A stretch of 64,000 nt of DNA from Pelagovum pacificum (GTDB taxonomy: Bacteria; Pseudomonadota; Alphaproteobacteria; Rhodobacterales; Rhodobacteraceae): the NCBI RefSeq assembly GCF_016134045.1, contig NZ_CP065915.1:2918501-2982500 (forward strand), written 5' to 3'. Positions within the stretch are counted from its first letter, which is position 1. Each line of letters opens with the position of its first letter. The notes under the pieces were generated by a model. The model was not told the DNA's origin and ran no database searches. It worked only from the letters and a program-made list of their open reading frames with translations. Both the position numbers and the translations under genes were made by a program. Below are positions 17,812 through 27,381 of this stretch, piece after piece.

Positions 17812-18974
17812 CCCAGCACGACGTTATCGTTCTGGGCGCCGGCGTGATCGGAGGTTTCATCGCTTGGAACCTTGCGCAGCAGGGGGCCGCGGTCGCCGTA
17901 GCGGACCCGGCCGGGCCCGCCGCGCGTCCCTCTGCCAGCTGGGCCAGTGCCGGTGGACTGCGGTCGCAGGGGCGGCACGACGCGGACCGGCCCGTCACCC
18001 TGCGCGCGTCCGAGCTTTGGGCCACGATGTCAGACAGACTGGGTGCCGAGCTCGAGATCTCGTTCGGTGGGCACCTCCACCTCGCCGAGACCGAGGACCA
18101 GGTGCCGGACATTGAGGCGAGGATCGCCGCGGACAGTTCCAAGAATATCGCGATCGAACGGCTGAACGGCCGACAGATCGCCGAGATCGCGCCGATTCTG
18201 GCGCCCGGTATGGCCGCCGGCGCCTTTACCCCCGGCGATGGTCAGGCCCATCCCGGCCGCGTTGCGGAGGCGCTGTCCCGTGCGCTCGGTGAATTGGGCG
18301 TCGAGCGCCATTTCGGCCAGCTCGCCAGTCTCGTGACCGAGGGCGAACGCGTTGTCGGGGTAGATATCAAGGGCGGGCCTGCCCTCCGGGCGCCGGTCAC
18401 GGTCGTCGCCTGCGGCGCCTGGTCGGCCAAGCTGATCGAACCGCTGGGCCTGCAGCTGCCGGTGCGTGCGCGCGGGCTGCAGATGGTCCTCTCGGACATC
18501 GACTCTGCCGGGCGTCTCGCTCCGACTGTCACCGCTGTCGGCCGCAACCTGTCGCTGAAACAAGTCCGCTCGGGCGCGTACATGCTGGGCGGGCGCTGGT
18601 TCGGACGACCGACGGGGCGCGGCCTCGAGACCGAACCGCTGGATGCCCACGTCGCCGCCCAGTGGGCCGGCGCGGCAGCGCTCCTGCCACGATTGTCGAG
18701 ACACCGGATCGCCCATGCTTGGGCCGGTACCGAAGCGCAGTCGATAGATGGCAACCCCTTCATCGGGCGGCACGGCCCGCCGGGGCTCTACCTGGCATTC
18801 GGCTTCTCGAACCACGGTTTCCAGATCAGCCCCGCAATCGGAGAGCTGATCGCCGGCGACATCACCGGGGACCGCGACGAGCCGCTTCTGGCCCCTTTCA
18901 GCCCCGCGCGACCCGGACCGGGCCCAGCGGCAGTTTCCACGTTCCAAAACGAATCAATCTTGCAGACGGCCTGA
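17808..18974 (+). CDS. DAO-family FAD oxidoreductase 1
   Basis: A 388-residue flavoenzyme of the D-amino acid oxidase/glycine oxidase fold. VLGAGVIGG at residues 6-14 binds the FAD ADP part; GAYMLGGRWFG and the C-terminal HAWAGTEAQSIDGNPFIG are family segments. It oxidises a C-N bond to an imine, with a secondary or primary amine as the usual substrate. The start overlaps the GMC enzyme stop (ATGA). This is the first of three DAO paralogues in the operon; they are clearly divergent from each other and so probably act on successive intermediates. Confidence 0.85.
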   Translation: MTQHDVIVLGAGVIGGFIAWNLAQQGAAVAVADPAGPAARPSASWASAGGLRSQGRHDADRPVTLRASELWATMSDRLGAELEISFGGHLHLAETEDQVPDIEARIAADSSKNIAIERLNGRQIAEIAPILAPGMAAGAFTPGDGQAHPGRVAEALSRALGELGVERHFGQLASLVTEGERVVGVDIKGGPALRAPVTVVACGAWSAKLIEPLGLQLPVRARGLQMVLSDIDSAGRLAPTVTAVGRNLSLKQVRSGAYMLGGRWFGRPTGRGLETEPLDAHVAAQWAGAAALLPRLSRHRIAHAWAGTEAQSIDGNPFIGRHGPPGLYLAFGFSNHGFQISPAIGELIAGDITGDRDEPLLAPFSPARPGPGPAAVSTFQNESILQTA

Positions 18975-18978
18975 CCAG

Positions 18979-20937
18979 ATGCCCGACTTCCCCACCCTCC
19001 TGAGCCCGATCACTCTTGGCGGATGCGAGATCCGAAACCGGGTCTGCCTGACCGGCCACGGCACCGGGATGCCGACGGACGGCACCCCGAACGACCAGAT
19101 GATCGACTATTACGAGGAACGGGCGAAGGGCGAGGTCGGGCTGATCATGCTCGGATCGCAGCAGGTGCACCCTTCGTCTCCCGGGATTACAGGGCTGCTT
19201 TGCAACTACGACGACGCGATCATTCCCGGCCTCTCGCGATTGGCGACGCGCGTTCAGCAGCATGGCACGAAGGTCTTCGGCTACCTGTCGCACATGGGGT
19301 TCGCGACATCCGCGCGGCCGGTGCCGCTCTGGTCAGCGTCTGCCGACTACGAGGCAAAGTACGGCGAAGTCGCGCACGAGATGACCGTTCAGGAAATCGC
19401 CGAGGTGGTCACCGCACATGCCGACGCGGCCGCGCGCTGCGTCGAGGCCGGGCTGGACGGAATCGAGGTTCATTGCGGGCACGGGCTTCTCGTTCAGCAG
19501 TTCCTGTCACCACTCACGAACCACCGGACCGACGCCTACGGCGGGTCCGAGGAAAACCGGAGCCGCTTTGCCGCCGAGATCCTCTCGGCCGTACGGCGAC
19601 GGATCGGTCCCGATGTCCCGCTGGGCATCCGCTGTTCGGGGGACGAGCTCGTGCCCGGTGGCCTGACTGGCGTCGACATGGCACGCATCGTGCCTCGGCT
19701 CGTCGCCGCGGGCGCACTCGACTATGTCGATGTCAGTGCCGGGACGGATGGCAACCTCGTCTCGAACATGCTGCACGAACCTCCGATGGGTCTGCCGCCG
19801 GGGCCGTTCCGCTCTCTATCGCGGCAGTTGAAAGAGTCGCTCGACATCCCGGTCATCCACGGCACCCGCATCCACACGGCAGAGTTCGCCGAAGACATGC
19901 TGGCGCGCGGGGACGCCGACATGGCGGGGTTCGCGCGCGCCCTGATCGCCGATCCGTATCTGCCCAGGAAAGCGCGCGAGGGCGCGGCCGGGCGCATCAC
20001 GCCCTGCATCGCTTGTGAGCAGGCATGTTTCGGCCGGCTATACCGAGGGCGCGCGATCAGCTGCATCGGCACACCTGCGACAGGGCGCGAGGCACGTATG
20101 GCTGCCCCTTCACTGGCCCAGGCACGACGGCGCGTGATTGTCGTCGGCGCAGGCCCGGCGGGGCTTGAAGCGGGGCTGGTCGCGGCACGGCGCGGACACG
20201 ACGTGACAGTACTCGACGCTGCAGAGGTTCCGGGCGGAATGCTCGACCTCGCTCGCCGACCGGTCGGGCGCAGCGAATGGTCCCGCCTGATCGAGCACAA
20301 GGTCGAAGAACTGAAGGCTACCGGCGGCACGCTGCACCTTGGCAGGCGCGCCGATGCCGAAGGCCTCGCCAAGGCTGGAGCCGATCACGTGATCCTCGCC
20401 AGCGGCGCGCGGCCCCGGGCCTGGAAACTCCCCGGCGCAAGCGAAAACACGGTGCTGTCCCTCGAAGAGGCCGTGCGGGACTGGTCCGAAGGGGGCGACC
20501 GCATCGGCCGGCGCGTGCTGATAGCCGACGAGATGAATCGTGCGCCGGGCCTTGCCCTCGCGCTGAGCCTTGCCCGATCGGGCCACGAGGTCTCGCTCTC
20601 CACCCCGGCATTCCATGCCGGTCAGAACCTCGAGATCCAGAACCTCACTTATTTTCAACGTGAATGCCTGACAGCCGGAGTCACCTTCTTTCCGACCGTG
20701 GTGCCGATCCGGATGGAGGGAGACGAGGTCGTGTTGCACAACCTGATGACCCGAACCGAGACGATGCGCCTTGCGTCGGACACTGTGGTGGCCGTTGTAC
20801 CGGGCCTGCCTGACACACACCTCGGAAGCGCGCTGACCGAGGCCGGGATCTCGAACCGGACAATCGGCGACGCCTACGCGCCGCGCGATGCAGAAGCAGC
20901 AATCCTTGAGGGTCACGAAGCCGGGCTCGCGTCATGA
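18979..20937 (+). CDS. N-demethylase-like Fe-S flavoprotein (TMADH/2,4-dienoyl-CoA reductase family)
   Basis: A 652-residue two-module enzyme. Residues 1-360 form an old-yellow-enzyme barrel with FMN (LLSPITLGGCEIRNRV; GIEVHCGHGLLVQQFLSP; TDAYGGSEENRSRF). The 4Fe-4S motif is CxxCxxxCx11C in CIACEQACFG...ISC around residues 344-363. The C-terminal half carries VIVVGAGPAGLEAG for FAD or NAD(P). Relatives include trimethylamine and dimethylamine dehydrogenases and N-methylproline demethylases, so oxidative N-demethylation is the best guess. It lies four bases after DAO 1 and overlaps DAO 2. Confidence 0.85.
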   Translation: MPDFPTLLSPITLGGCEIRNRVCLTGHGTGMPTDGTPNDQMIDYYEERAKGEVGLIMLGSQQVHPSSPGITGLLCNYDDAIIPGLSRLATRVQQHGTKVFGYLSHMGFATSARPVPLWSASADYEAKYGEVAHEMTVQEIAEVVTAHADAAARCVEAGLDGIEVHCGHGLLVQQFLSPLTNHRTDAYGGSEENRSRFAAEILSAVRRRIGPDVPLGIRCSGDELVPGGLTGVDMARIVPRLVAAGALDYVDVSAGTDGNLVSNMLHEPPMGLPPGPFRSLSRQLKESLDIPVIHGTRIHTAEFAEDMLARGDADMAGFARALIADPYLPRKAREGAAGRITPCIACEQACFGRLYRGRAISCIGTPATGREARMAAPSLAQARRRVIVVGAGPAGLEAGLVAARRGHDVTVLDAAEVPGGMLDLARRPVGRSEWSRLIEHKVEELKATGGTLHLGRRADAEGLAKAGADHVILASGARPRAWKLPGASENTVLSLEEAVRDWSEGGDRIGRRVLIADEMNRAPGLALALSLARSGHEVSLSTPAFHAGQNLEIQNLTYFQRECLTAGVTFFPTVVPIRMEGDEVVLHNLMTRTETMRLASDTVVAVVPGLPDTHLGSALTEAGISNRTIGDAYAPRDAEAAILEGHEAGLAS

Positions 20938-22256
20938 GCGAAATCGGCTCTCTTTGGGAACAGATCGCCCCGGCGGGGCCGGCATGCCCGCCGCTGGATG
21001 GTGATCGCAAGGCCGACCTCGTCGTTATCGGCGGTGGATTCCTTGGTCTCTCGACCGCCCTTCATGCCGCCAAGGCGGGGCTCGACACCGTCCTTCTGGA
21101 AGCGCAGGAGGCCGGTTTCGGCGCATCCGGGCGCAACACCGGCTTCGTCGTGCCCTCGCTGAAGAGCGCCCTTGGGCCGGCCGAGGTCACGCGTCTCATG
21201 GGGAAGGAACACGCCGAACGGCTGCTGCGGCTGGTCGCGGGGTCCGGCCGGACCGTGTTCGACCTGATCGAACAGCATGGCATGGACGTCCCCAGGGCGC
21301 AGAACGGCTGGCTGCAGCCGGGTCACTCGGCGGCGGCGGACAAGATGCTGAAAGGCCGCCTGCCGGCCCTTCTCGAGGCCGGCGTCGATGCGGATTACCT
21401 CGACCGGGACCAGATGCAGACCCTTTCCGGGATTCCAGGGCTGCATGGCGGACTGAGGGTTAAGTCTGGCGGCCAAATCAATCCGCTGGCCTATGCACGG
21501 GGCCTTGCGCGCGCGGCGCAGGCGGCGGGCGCGACGATCCATGCAGGATCTGCGGCGACGGCGCTGACCGAGGACGGCGCGGGTTGGCGCGTGACGACGC
21601 CCGGTGGCACCGTCGAGGCTCGGCAGGTTTTGCTTGCCACGAACGCGATGACCGGCAACCTGTCTCGCCCCATGCGAAACGGGATCGTTCCGGTGACGAT
21701 CTTCCAGGTCGCCACACAGGTCCTGCCTGACGAGGTCCGGGCGCGTATCCTGCCGGCGATGGCTCCGGTGGCCGACACCCGCCGCCACACATTCGCGCTG
21801 CGATGGTCCGAGGACGGGCGCTTGATCACCGGCGGTATGGTCGTGCCATTCGGCAACCGGATGGAGCGGGCCCGGCGAGGCTTCCTGTCGCGCATCCGCC
21901 AGTTCTGTCCTGACCTCCCGCCACTGCGCGCCGCAGCCTCCTGGACCGGAACGATCGCGGCGACGATCGACGCGCTGCCGCGGATGGTCCGGTTCGGGCC
22001 CGGCCTGTACGGCGCAATCGGCTGCAACGGACGCGGCGTGGCGCTGACCTCTGCTCTCGGGGCAGAGATCGCGGTCCTGATGACCGGTCGCACGACAGAG
22101 GCCGACTTTGCCCTGCCGGTCACCGATCCGAGACCGCTGCCGCTACCGCAACTCAACGGCCTCGCGCCCCATCTTTGGCTGCCTTGGAGCAGCCTGCTCG
22201 ACCGGATCGAGGCCGGGCGCAGCGCCACCACACATCAAGACAAGAAGGAACTCTGA
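20934..22256 (+). CDS. DAO-family FAD oxidoreductase 2 (PuuB-like)
   Basis: A 440-residue flavoenzyme closest in layout to gamma-glutamylputrescine oxidase and other amine oxidases of the DAO superfamily. It has a short N-terminal LWEQ segment, then VVIGGGFLGLSTALHAA for FAD, GFGASGRNTGFVVPSL near the flavin, and GLYGAIGCNGRGVALT at the C-terminal flavin contact. Oxidation of a primary or secondary amine is expected, with release of peroxide or transfer to a carrier. It overlaps the preceding gene by ATGA and is followed two bases later by the cupin gene. Confidence 0.85.
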   Translation: MSEIGSLWEQIAPAGPACPPLDGDRKADLVVIGGGFLGLSTALHAAKAGLDTVLLEAQEAGFGASGRNTGFVVPSLKSALGPAEVTRLMGKEHAERLLRLVAGSGRTVFDLIEQHGMDVPRAQNGWLQPGHSAAADKMLKGRLPALLEAGVDADYLDRDQMQTLSGIPGLHGGLRVKSGGQINPLAYARGLARAAQAAGATIHAGSAATALTEDGAGWRVTTPGGTVEARQVLLATNAMTGNLSRPMRNGIVPVTIFQVATQVLPDEVRARILPAMAPVADTRRHTFALRWSEDGRLITGGMVVPFGNRMERARRGFLSRIRQFCPDLPPLRAAASWTGTIAATIDALPRMVRFGPGLYGAIGCNGRGVALTSALGAEIAVLMTGRTTEADFALPVTDPRPLPLPQLNGLAPHLWLPWSSLLDRIEAGRSATTHQDKKEL

Positions 22257-22258
22257 AC

Positions 22259-22630
22259 ATGAGCGAGAACGGAAAGATTCAATGGTCGCGCCAGGAAGAC
22301 GTGGACCTGACTTGGGTGCACGAGGGCAAGGAATTCAGCCACCGGCTGATCACCCAGAAACTGCACGGCGCGCCGATGTCGTTCCACATCACGACTTACA
22401 TGCCGCATTTCGAGGTCATGGTCGAAGGTGACGGCCTGCACGAGGTGGTGCTTTACTGCTTGCACGGCTGGTCGACCCAGACGGTCGAGGACACCGGCGA
22501 GACCCGCGAATTCAAGCAGGGGGACGCCGTCTACCTCCCGAAAATCTACCGATACCGCCACGTGATCGGAGAAGCGGGGCTGGTCGTGGCGGTCTGCTCG
22601 GTCCCGTCCAAAGAAGCGGGCGACATGTAG
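22259..22630 (+). CDS. Small cupin-fold protein
   Basis: A 123-residue single-domain cupin-like protein. HFEVMVEGDGLHEVVLY and GDAVYLPKIYRYRHVIG correspond to the two cupin motifs, though the usual HxH is not clear, so metal binding is uncertain. Such proteins act as isomerases, dioxygenases or sugar/amine binders. The ATG at 22259 has GAAGGAA upstream, overlapping the previous stop. Its place between two amine-oxidising flavoenzymes suggests it acts on an unstable imine or enamine product; that is inference. Confidence 0.7.
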   Translation: MSENGKIQWSRQEDVDLTWVHEGKEFSHRLITQKLHGAPMSFHITTYMPHFEVMVEGDGLHEVVLYCLHGWSTQTVEDTGETREFKQGDAVYLPKIYRYRHVIGEAGLVVAVCSVPSKEAGDM

Positions 22631-22634
22631 GCCG

Positions 22635-23834
22635 ATGCCGGCTCGTTTCCTGACTGACCCGGCTGAGGCGGGCCGCGCGCCGGACATCGTCGTGGCAGGG
22701 GGTGGCATCGTCGGGCTCGCCACCGCCTTCTTCCTGTCCCGCGCAGGCCTGCGTCCTCTCGTGATCGAGCGGCTGCCCGCCCTCGCGATGCTGGCCTCGC
22801 GCCGATCGGGCGAAGGCGTGCGAGCGCAATGGGAGCTGCCATCGAACATCGAGCTGGCGCGGGCCTCGATCGACATCTACGCCGGGTTCGAGGCGCTGAC
22901 CGGCCACACTGCCGGTTATCGCCCGATCGGCTATCTCTACGGCAGCCGTACCGAAGCGGGCGCCGGACGGCTGGCCGCCCGGGTCGACCGCCAGCGGGAG
23001 GCCGGCCTCGACGACGTCGAATGGCTGACTCCAGAGGCGGCGCGCGACCGTGTTCCGACCTTGTCGCCCGAGGTCACGGGGGCCGCCTTCCGCGCGGGGG
23101 ACGGGGTGATCGACATAGGGTCGATTATCACCGGTTACCTGGCGGGCATGAACGCCGACATCGTGACGGACTGCGACTTGCTTCATATCCGCGAGCGGGT
23201 CGGGGGCGTCACGCTCGAAACGAACCGCGGCGCGATCGACACTGGGTCGCTGGTGCTGGCTAACGCCGTCCGCTGCCCAGGCATCCTCGCGTCGCTGGGC
23301 GTCGCGCTGAAGTTGCGGCTGTCCCGCTCTGCCATCCAGTACGTGACGCTCGACCGGGTGCCGGCGGACCACCCGGCCGTGGTGGACGCCGACCTCGGAT
23401 CATTTTGGCGGCCCGACACGAACGGCGCGCGGATGACCGCCTCGTTCCGCTCGACGCTGTTTCTCGACAGGCTGACCGACGACCCGCCCGTCGGCGCCGA
23501 CTATCTTCAGCACGCCATCCGGACCGTCTCGCCGCTCACGCCCTTCTGGGGCGAGCGCGCGGCGGAGATCAGCGGTGGCCACCTGCGGAGCGGCAGCTTG
23601 CTTGTCACTGCCGACGGGGGCCCCCTGGTCGGTCGGCTGACTGGGCACGACAGGATCTTCGTCAACACCGGCTACGGCGGGCACGGCGTGATGATGAGCC
23701 CCGAGGCCGCCCGCCTTCTTGCGGACGAAGCGACGGGCGGAGCGGCATCCCGCTGGTCGCCCGCCCGCTTCGACGACGGTTTCATGCCACCGGCAGAGCC
23801 GATGACCGTGAACCTCGCATCAAACAGGGACTAG
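22635..23834 (+). CDS. DAO-family FAD oxidoreductase 3 (sarcosine oxidase beta-like)
   Basis: A 399-residue DAO-superfamily flavoenzyme. VVAGGGIVGLATAFFLSRAG (residues 19-38) binds FAD; RSGEGVRAQW follows the flavin and NTGYGGHGVMMSPEAA is the C-terminal flavin contact. The layout resembles the beta subunit of heterotetrameric sarcosine oxidase and D-hydroxyproline dehydrogenases, but no alpha, gamma or delta subunits are present. It should oxidise an N-methyl or cyclic amino acid. It is the third DAO paralogue in this operon. Confidence 0.83.
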   Translation: MPARFLTDPAEAGRAPDIVVAGGGIVGLATAFFLSRAGLRPLVIERLPALAMLASRRSGEGVRAQWELPSNIELARASIDIYAGFEALTGHTAGYRPIGYLYGSRTEAGAGRLAARVDRQREAGLDDVEWLTPEAARDRVPTLSPEVTGAAFRAGDGVIDIGSIITGYLAGMNADIVTDCDLLHIRERVGGVTLETNRGAIDTGSLVLANAVRCPGILASLGVALKLRLSRSAIQYVTLDRVPADHPAVVDADLGSFWRPDTNGARMTASFRSTLFLDRLTDDPPVGADYLQHAIRTVSPLTPFWGERAAEISGGHLRSGSLLVTADGGPLVGRLTGHDRIFVNTGYGGHGVMMSPEAARLLADEATGGAASRWSPARFDDGFMPPAEPMTVNLASNRD

Positions 23835-23841
23835 GAAAGAC

Positions 23842-24636
23842 ATGACCACCCACATCGGTGTCGTCACGACGGGCCACGGCCCTCGTGACGAATACCTGCA
23901 TTACCACCGCATGTTCCTCGAGACGCTTGGCGCCGATGTCCGAGTCACAGTGCGTCACATCTACGAGGACCTGACGCTCGACGACCTCACGCCACACGAG
24001 GTCGACAAGAGCGTTCCGAACCTGGGCGCGCACGTCCATGTCCCCGGCGCAGTTGGCAACCACATGGGCGACGGCTGGGAGCACCGCTTCTTCGACCTCG
24101 ATTTCGCAACCGACCTGGTACAGCTGACCATCGACCGGCTGGAGGAGGAGGACGGTGTCGACATCGTCCTGCTCGCCTGCGCCGCCGAATTTCCGACGGG
24201 CCGGATCTCCGCCGGGACGCTGCTGATACACCCGCGTGAGATCATGTTCGGGATCGCCGAGGGCATCGCTCACGGAACCCGCCGCAAGCCCCGGATCGGT
24301 GTCATCGTCGACGCCGAGCACGCCGACCATGACCGTGCCGACTGGAATAGTCGTCCCTTCGCCGACCAGATCGAGCTTGTCGTTGCGCCGATCGATGGCG
24401 CGTGGATCGACGCGGCCCGTCAACTTGGCGCAGCGAACGTCGAGTTCGCCTTCTTCTTCGGCTACGGCGTCGGGCTCGCCCCCTTCGACGCGCGGGACGA
24501 GATCCCGGCACTCGAGACGGCGATCGGCGCACCGCTGATCCTGCCGCACAGGGCCACCGTCCTGCACATGCGCAACCTTGTCGGGCCGGCGATGGCCGAC
24601 CTCGATCACCTTCCCCAAGGATGGAACAAATCATGA
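23842..24636 (+). CDS. AroM-like protein 1 (Asp/Glu racemase superfamily fold)
   Basis: A 264-residue protein that starts with IGVVTTGHGPRDEYL, the N-terminal signature of the AroM family (function unknown), whose fold is related to Asp/Glu racemases. IVLLACAAEFPTG (near residues 109-121) has a cysteine where racemases place the first catalytic thiol; the second is not apparent. A paralogue lies at 28794-29573. The gene overlaps the creatininase start by ATGA. No aromatic biosynthesis gene is nearby, so a role in isomerising or cleaving a pathway intermediate is more likely than one in shikimate metabolism. Confidence 0.65.
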   Translation: MTTHIGVVTTGHGPRDEYLHYHRMFLETLGADVRVTVRHIYEDLTLDDLTPHEVDKSVPNLGAHVHVPGAVGNHMGDGWEHRFFDLDFATDLVQLTIDRLEEEDGVDIVLLACAAEFPTGRISAGTLLIHPREIMFGIAEGIAHGTRRKPRIGVIVDAEHADHDRADWNSRPFADQIELVVAPIDGAWIDAARQLGAANVEFAFFFGYGVGLAPFDARDEIPALETAIGAPLILPHRATVLHMRNLVGPAMADLDHLPQGWNKS

Positions 24637-25523
24637 CCGATCAGACACCGCGTCACTACGCGCCCCGCCACCTTATCTGGTCCGAACTCACCCGCGCGGA
24701 GCTGGCCGAAGCCCGGGACAAGGGCGCCATCGTTCTGATCCCTACTGGCTCGATCGAGCAGCACGCCGATCACCTGCCGGTCGAGACTGACGCCATGCTC
24801 GCCGCCGCCGTCGCCGAGATGGCTGCCGCCCGGATGACCGACACTCCAGTGATCGTCGCGCCTGCCGTCAGCTTCGGCTTCACTCCGCACCACTTGAGCT
24901 TTGCCGGGACGATCTCGCTGCGGCTCGAGACCTATGTCGCCATGCTGACCGACGTCGCGAAATCGATCATCGACAGCGGTTTTCCCCGCGCGATGTTCAT
25001 CAACGGGCACGGCGGCAACTCGGCGCCGCTGCGGTCTATCTGCGGCCAGCTGACAACCGATGGCTACCCGGTCGGGATGGTCGATTACACCGCGCCCTCC
25101 GATCCGGCGTTCCGCGAATTCATGAAGGGCGGCCTGTCCCGGCAGGGCCACGCCTGCGAACACGAGACCGCGATGATGATGGACCTCGCCGGCGAAGAAA
25201 CCGCGGCGTTGGTCGAGACGCGGCTCGACGGTCTGCCGGCGCGGCTGATCCAGCCCTGGATCGCGCCGGGTCATCCTGACGACCCGATCACCGATTACGG
25301 CGCCGGTTGGGCTGCAATCTTCCAGTCGGACGATTGTGGTTACTGGGGCGATCCCGGCGTGGCGACGCGCGAAACCGGCGCGTCGCTGACGGAGGTCACC
25401 GTCGCCAGCCTGGCCGAATTCTTGGAGAAGTTCGCCCGCACGCCACTTCGCGCCGGGGTCGCACGCGATCCGGCGAAGCCAGGGATCGCCCAGCCGACGG
25501 TTGGCGGGGCGTCGAAACCATGA
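24633..25523 (+). CDS. Creatininase-family amidohydrolase
   Basis: A 296-residue metal-dependent amide hydrolase. Ligands fit the creatininase pattern: Glu42 and His44 in GSIEQHADHLP, Asp53 in ETDAML, His126 in NGHGGNS and Glu176 or Glu178 in GHACEHETAMM. Family members open the creatinine ring, hydrolyse formamides, or mature cofactors. In this operon, ring opening or amide cleavage of a cyclic N-containing intermediate is likely. The ATG at 24633 overlaps the preceding stop; the 3' end overlaps the next start. Confidence 0.85.
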   Translation: MTDQTPRHYAPRHLIWSELTRAELAEARDKGAIVLIPTGSIEQHADHLPVETDAMLAAAVAEMAAARMTDTPVIVAPAVSFGFTPHHLSFAGTISLRLETYVAMLTDVAKSIIDSGFPRAMFINGHGGNSAPLRSICGQLTTDGYPVGMVDYTAPSDPAFREFMKGGLSRQGHACEHETAMMMDLAGEETAALVETRLDGLPARLIQPWIAPGHPDDPITDYGAGWAAIFQSDDCGYWGDPGVATRETGASLTEVTVASLAEFLEKFARTPLRAGVARDPAKPGIAQPTVGGASKP

Positions 25524-26635
25524 CCGGAACCGATGTCCTAGTCACCGGGGCCGGGGCTGTCGGTGGTTACGCGGTGGAGTTTCTCGCGCGGCGACCGGAA
25601 GTGCGCAGCATCGTCATCCTCGACCGGGACGGCGATCGGGCAACCGGTGTGGCGTGGCGGGCCACCCTCGGCGCTCTGCAGGAGGGCAAGCATGTCAGCA
25701 TCAATGGCGTCGCCGTCGATCTTGCCGATCGTGACGCGACCGCCGAGGTCATCGCACGCTTCGCCCCCCGGGTCATCTTCCACGCCGCGACCCTGATCAC
25801 GGTGCCCGAGATGGCGCGCGGCCTGCCGCCCGACGATTTCGCCAGAGTGCGGGCGTCGGGAATGGCCGGCTTCCTTGCCGCGCATCTCGTGCTTGGACTG
25901 TCGGTGCAGGCGGCGATTGCCGAGACAAGTCTGAACACCTCCCTCATCACCGCCCCGTTCCCGGACTTCGCGAACCAGGTGCTCGCCCGGACCGGGCACG
26001 CACCGCTGACGGGGATCGGCAACGTCGACAACATGGCGGCGGAGCTTCAGGCCGCGGTTGCGCGTAAGCTGGGTATCTCTGCCCTGTCGGTGCAGCCATT
26101 GATCGTGGCGCACCACAGCGTCGCGGAGTGGTTCCAGCGCTCGGGCTCGGCCGGCGCGGCGCCTTGGCATGCGCGCGTCAGCGTCGATGGGGTCGACATC
26201 TCGGAGCAGCTGGATCTCGACGGGTTGATGGCCGAGAGCTCGGCACGCATTCGGCCTGTCCCGCAGGAGAGCCGCACCGCGGCCTCCGGCGTCAAAGCGG
26301 TACTCGCGGCACTGCGTGACGACGGGACTTTCCTGCACGGCGCCGGTCCCGCCGGTCTGCCGGGGGGCTGGCCGATCCGGCTCTGGGCCGACCGGGTCGA
26401 GGTCCTGCCGGTGCCCGGCATAGATCGGCAGGCCGGGATCGAGACCGCGTTGGCGGGGCAGCGGAAGGGCGGCATCGAACAGATCGAAGAGGACGGCACA
26501 CTCATCGCCACCGAGACCTGTGCGGCGATGATGTCCGACCTGTTTGGCGTCGATGTCTCGCGCATCACGCCCGCCGAGATTCCCGAGACCGCCATGGCCC
26601 TTCGCCGCGCGCTCTCGGCGCGGATCGCGGCCTGA
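25520..26635 (+). CDS. NAD(P)-binding protein (saccharopine dehydrogenase-like)
   Basis: A 371-residue protein with an N-terminal Rossmann motif (VLVTGAGAVGGYAVEFLARR, residues 6-25) and an acidic loop ILDRDGDR. The next segment, VIFHAATLITVPEMARG, recalls the saccharopine dehydrogenase/homospermidine synthase NADP domain. The C-terminal half is unlike any family that I recognise. It is the last gene of the operon, so it probably performs a late reductive or oxidative step. The exact reaction is unknown. Confidence 0.65.
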   Translation: MTGTDVLVTGAGAVGGYAVEFLARRPEVRSIVILDRDGDRATGVAWRATLGALQEGKHVSINGVAVDLADRDATAEVIARFAPRVIFHAATLITVPEMARGLPPDDFARVRASGMAGFLAAHLVLGLSVQAAIAETSLNTSLITAPFPDFANQVLARTGHAPLTGIGNVDNMAAELQAAVARKLGISALSVQPLIVAHHSVAEWFQRSGSAGAAPWHARVSVDGVDISEQLDLDGLMAESSARIRPVPQESRTAASGVKAVLAALRDDGTFLHGAGPAGLPGGWPIRLWADRVEVLPVPGIDRQAGIETALAGQRKGGIEQIEEDGTLIATETCAAMMSDLFGVDVSRITPAEIPETAMALRRALSARIAA

Positions 26636-26672
26636 CATCGTAAAGCAGGACGACGAGAATGACCGGTCCGCG

Positions 26673-26701
26673 ACTGGCAGACTGATTTCAGTTTTGCCGG
26701 T
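26673..26701. terminator. Possible bidirectional terminator between convergent operons
   Basis: A two-part hairpin (ACTGGCA...TGCCGGT with one mismatch, inside it ACTGA-TT-TCAGT) lies between the stop of the plus-strand operon and that of the minus-strand permease. There is no long T-run on either strand. Confidence 0.35.
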
Positions 26702-26721
26702 CAGGCGTGCAATGCCCGACC

Positions 26722-27381
26722 CTAACCGAGCGCCTCGAATGACAGGCGGCGCTCCACCCAATACTGGAAACGGATCAACGCTCCGTTGAGGATCAGGTAG
26801 ACAATTGCGATCACGGTCAGCACCTCGAAGGGGCGATATGTGGTCGAGATTATCGCCATGCCCGCGCCGGTCAGTTCGGTCACCGCGACCAGGCCGGCCA
26901 GCGAGCTGCCCTTCACGATCAGCGTCAAGTTTGAGGTCAGCGGCGGCATGATTGTTCGGATCGCCTGGGGAACGATAATGCGCCTCAGTATCATCGCGGG
27001 TGGCATGCCGAGGGCGCGCGCGGCCTCTTTCTGGGTCGCCGGGACGGCACGCAGACCCGCGCGAATGTACTCGAGGTTGTAACCGGTTGCCGACAGGGTC
27101 AGGCCGGCGATCGCGGCGGGAACCGCATTCATGTAGATGCCGACCTGCGGCAGACCGTAGTAGCTGAGAAACAGCAGTGTCAGGGCCGGTGTGGCGCGCA
27201 TCGCCCAGCTGAAGCCGGCGGTGACCCGGCGCAGCCAGACCACATTGCTGTCGCGCATCACGGCGAGCGGGAAAGCGAAGGCGACCGAGAGCACGATCGT
27301 CGCCCCGGCCACCCAGATGGTGGTCAGGCCGGCGCGCCACAGCATGCCGGCGTTATCGATGATAATGGTCCAGTCCATCAT
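26722..27381 (-). CDS. Amino acid ABC permease (system 2, second)
   Basis: A 219-residue HisMQ-type permease with about five transmembrane helices and the ATPase-contact loop KEAARALGMPPAMILRRI. The start at 27381 gives an ATGA overlap with the preceding permease and has GGAGG upstream; the adjacent ATG at 27378 is equally readable. It is the last gene of the second ABC operon. Confidence 0.88.
   Translation of the reverse strand: MMDWTIIIDNAGMLWRAGLTTIWVAGATIVLSVAFAFPLAVMRDSNVVWLRRVTAGFSWAMRATPALTLLFLSYYGLPQVGIYMNAVPAAIAGLTLSATGYNLEYIRAGLRAVPATQKEAARALGMPPAMILRRIIVPQAIRTIMPPLTSNLTLIVKGSSLAGLVAVTELTGAGMAIISTTYRPFEVLTVIAIVYLILNGALIRFQYWVERRLSFEALG

Noticed and set aside
25538..27340. A 600-codon minus-strand open frame spanning the NAD-binding protein and permease genes
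   Set aside because: Arginine-, glycine- and alanine-rich with no family resemblance; it is the antisense shadow of a well-supported plus-strand gene and crosses into another frame of the permease.
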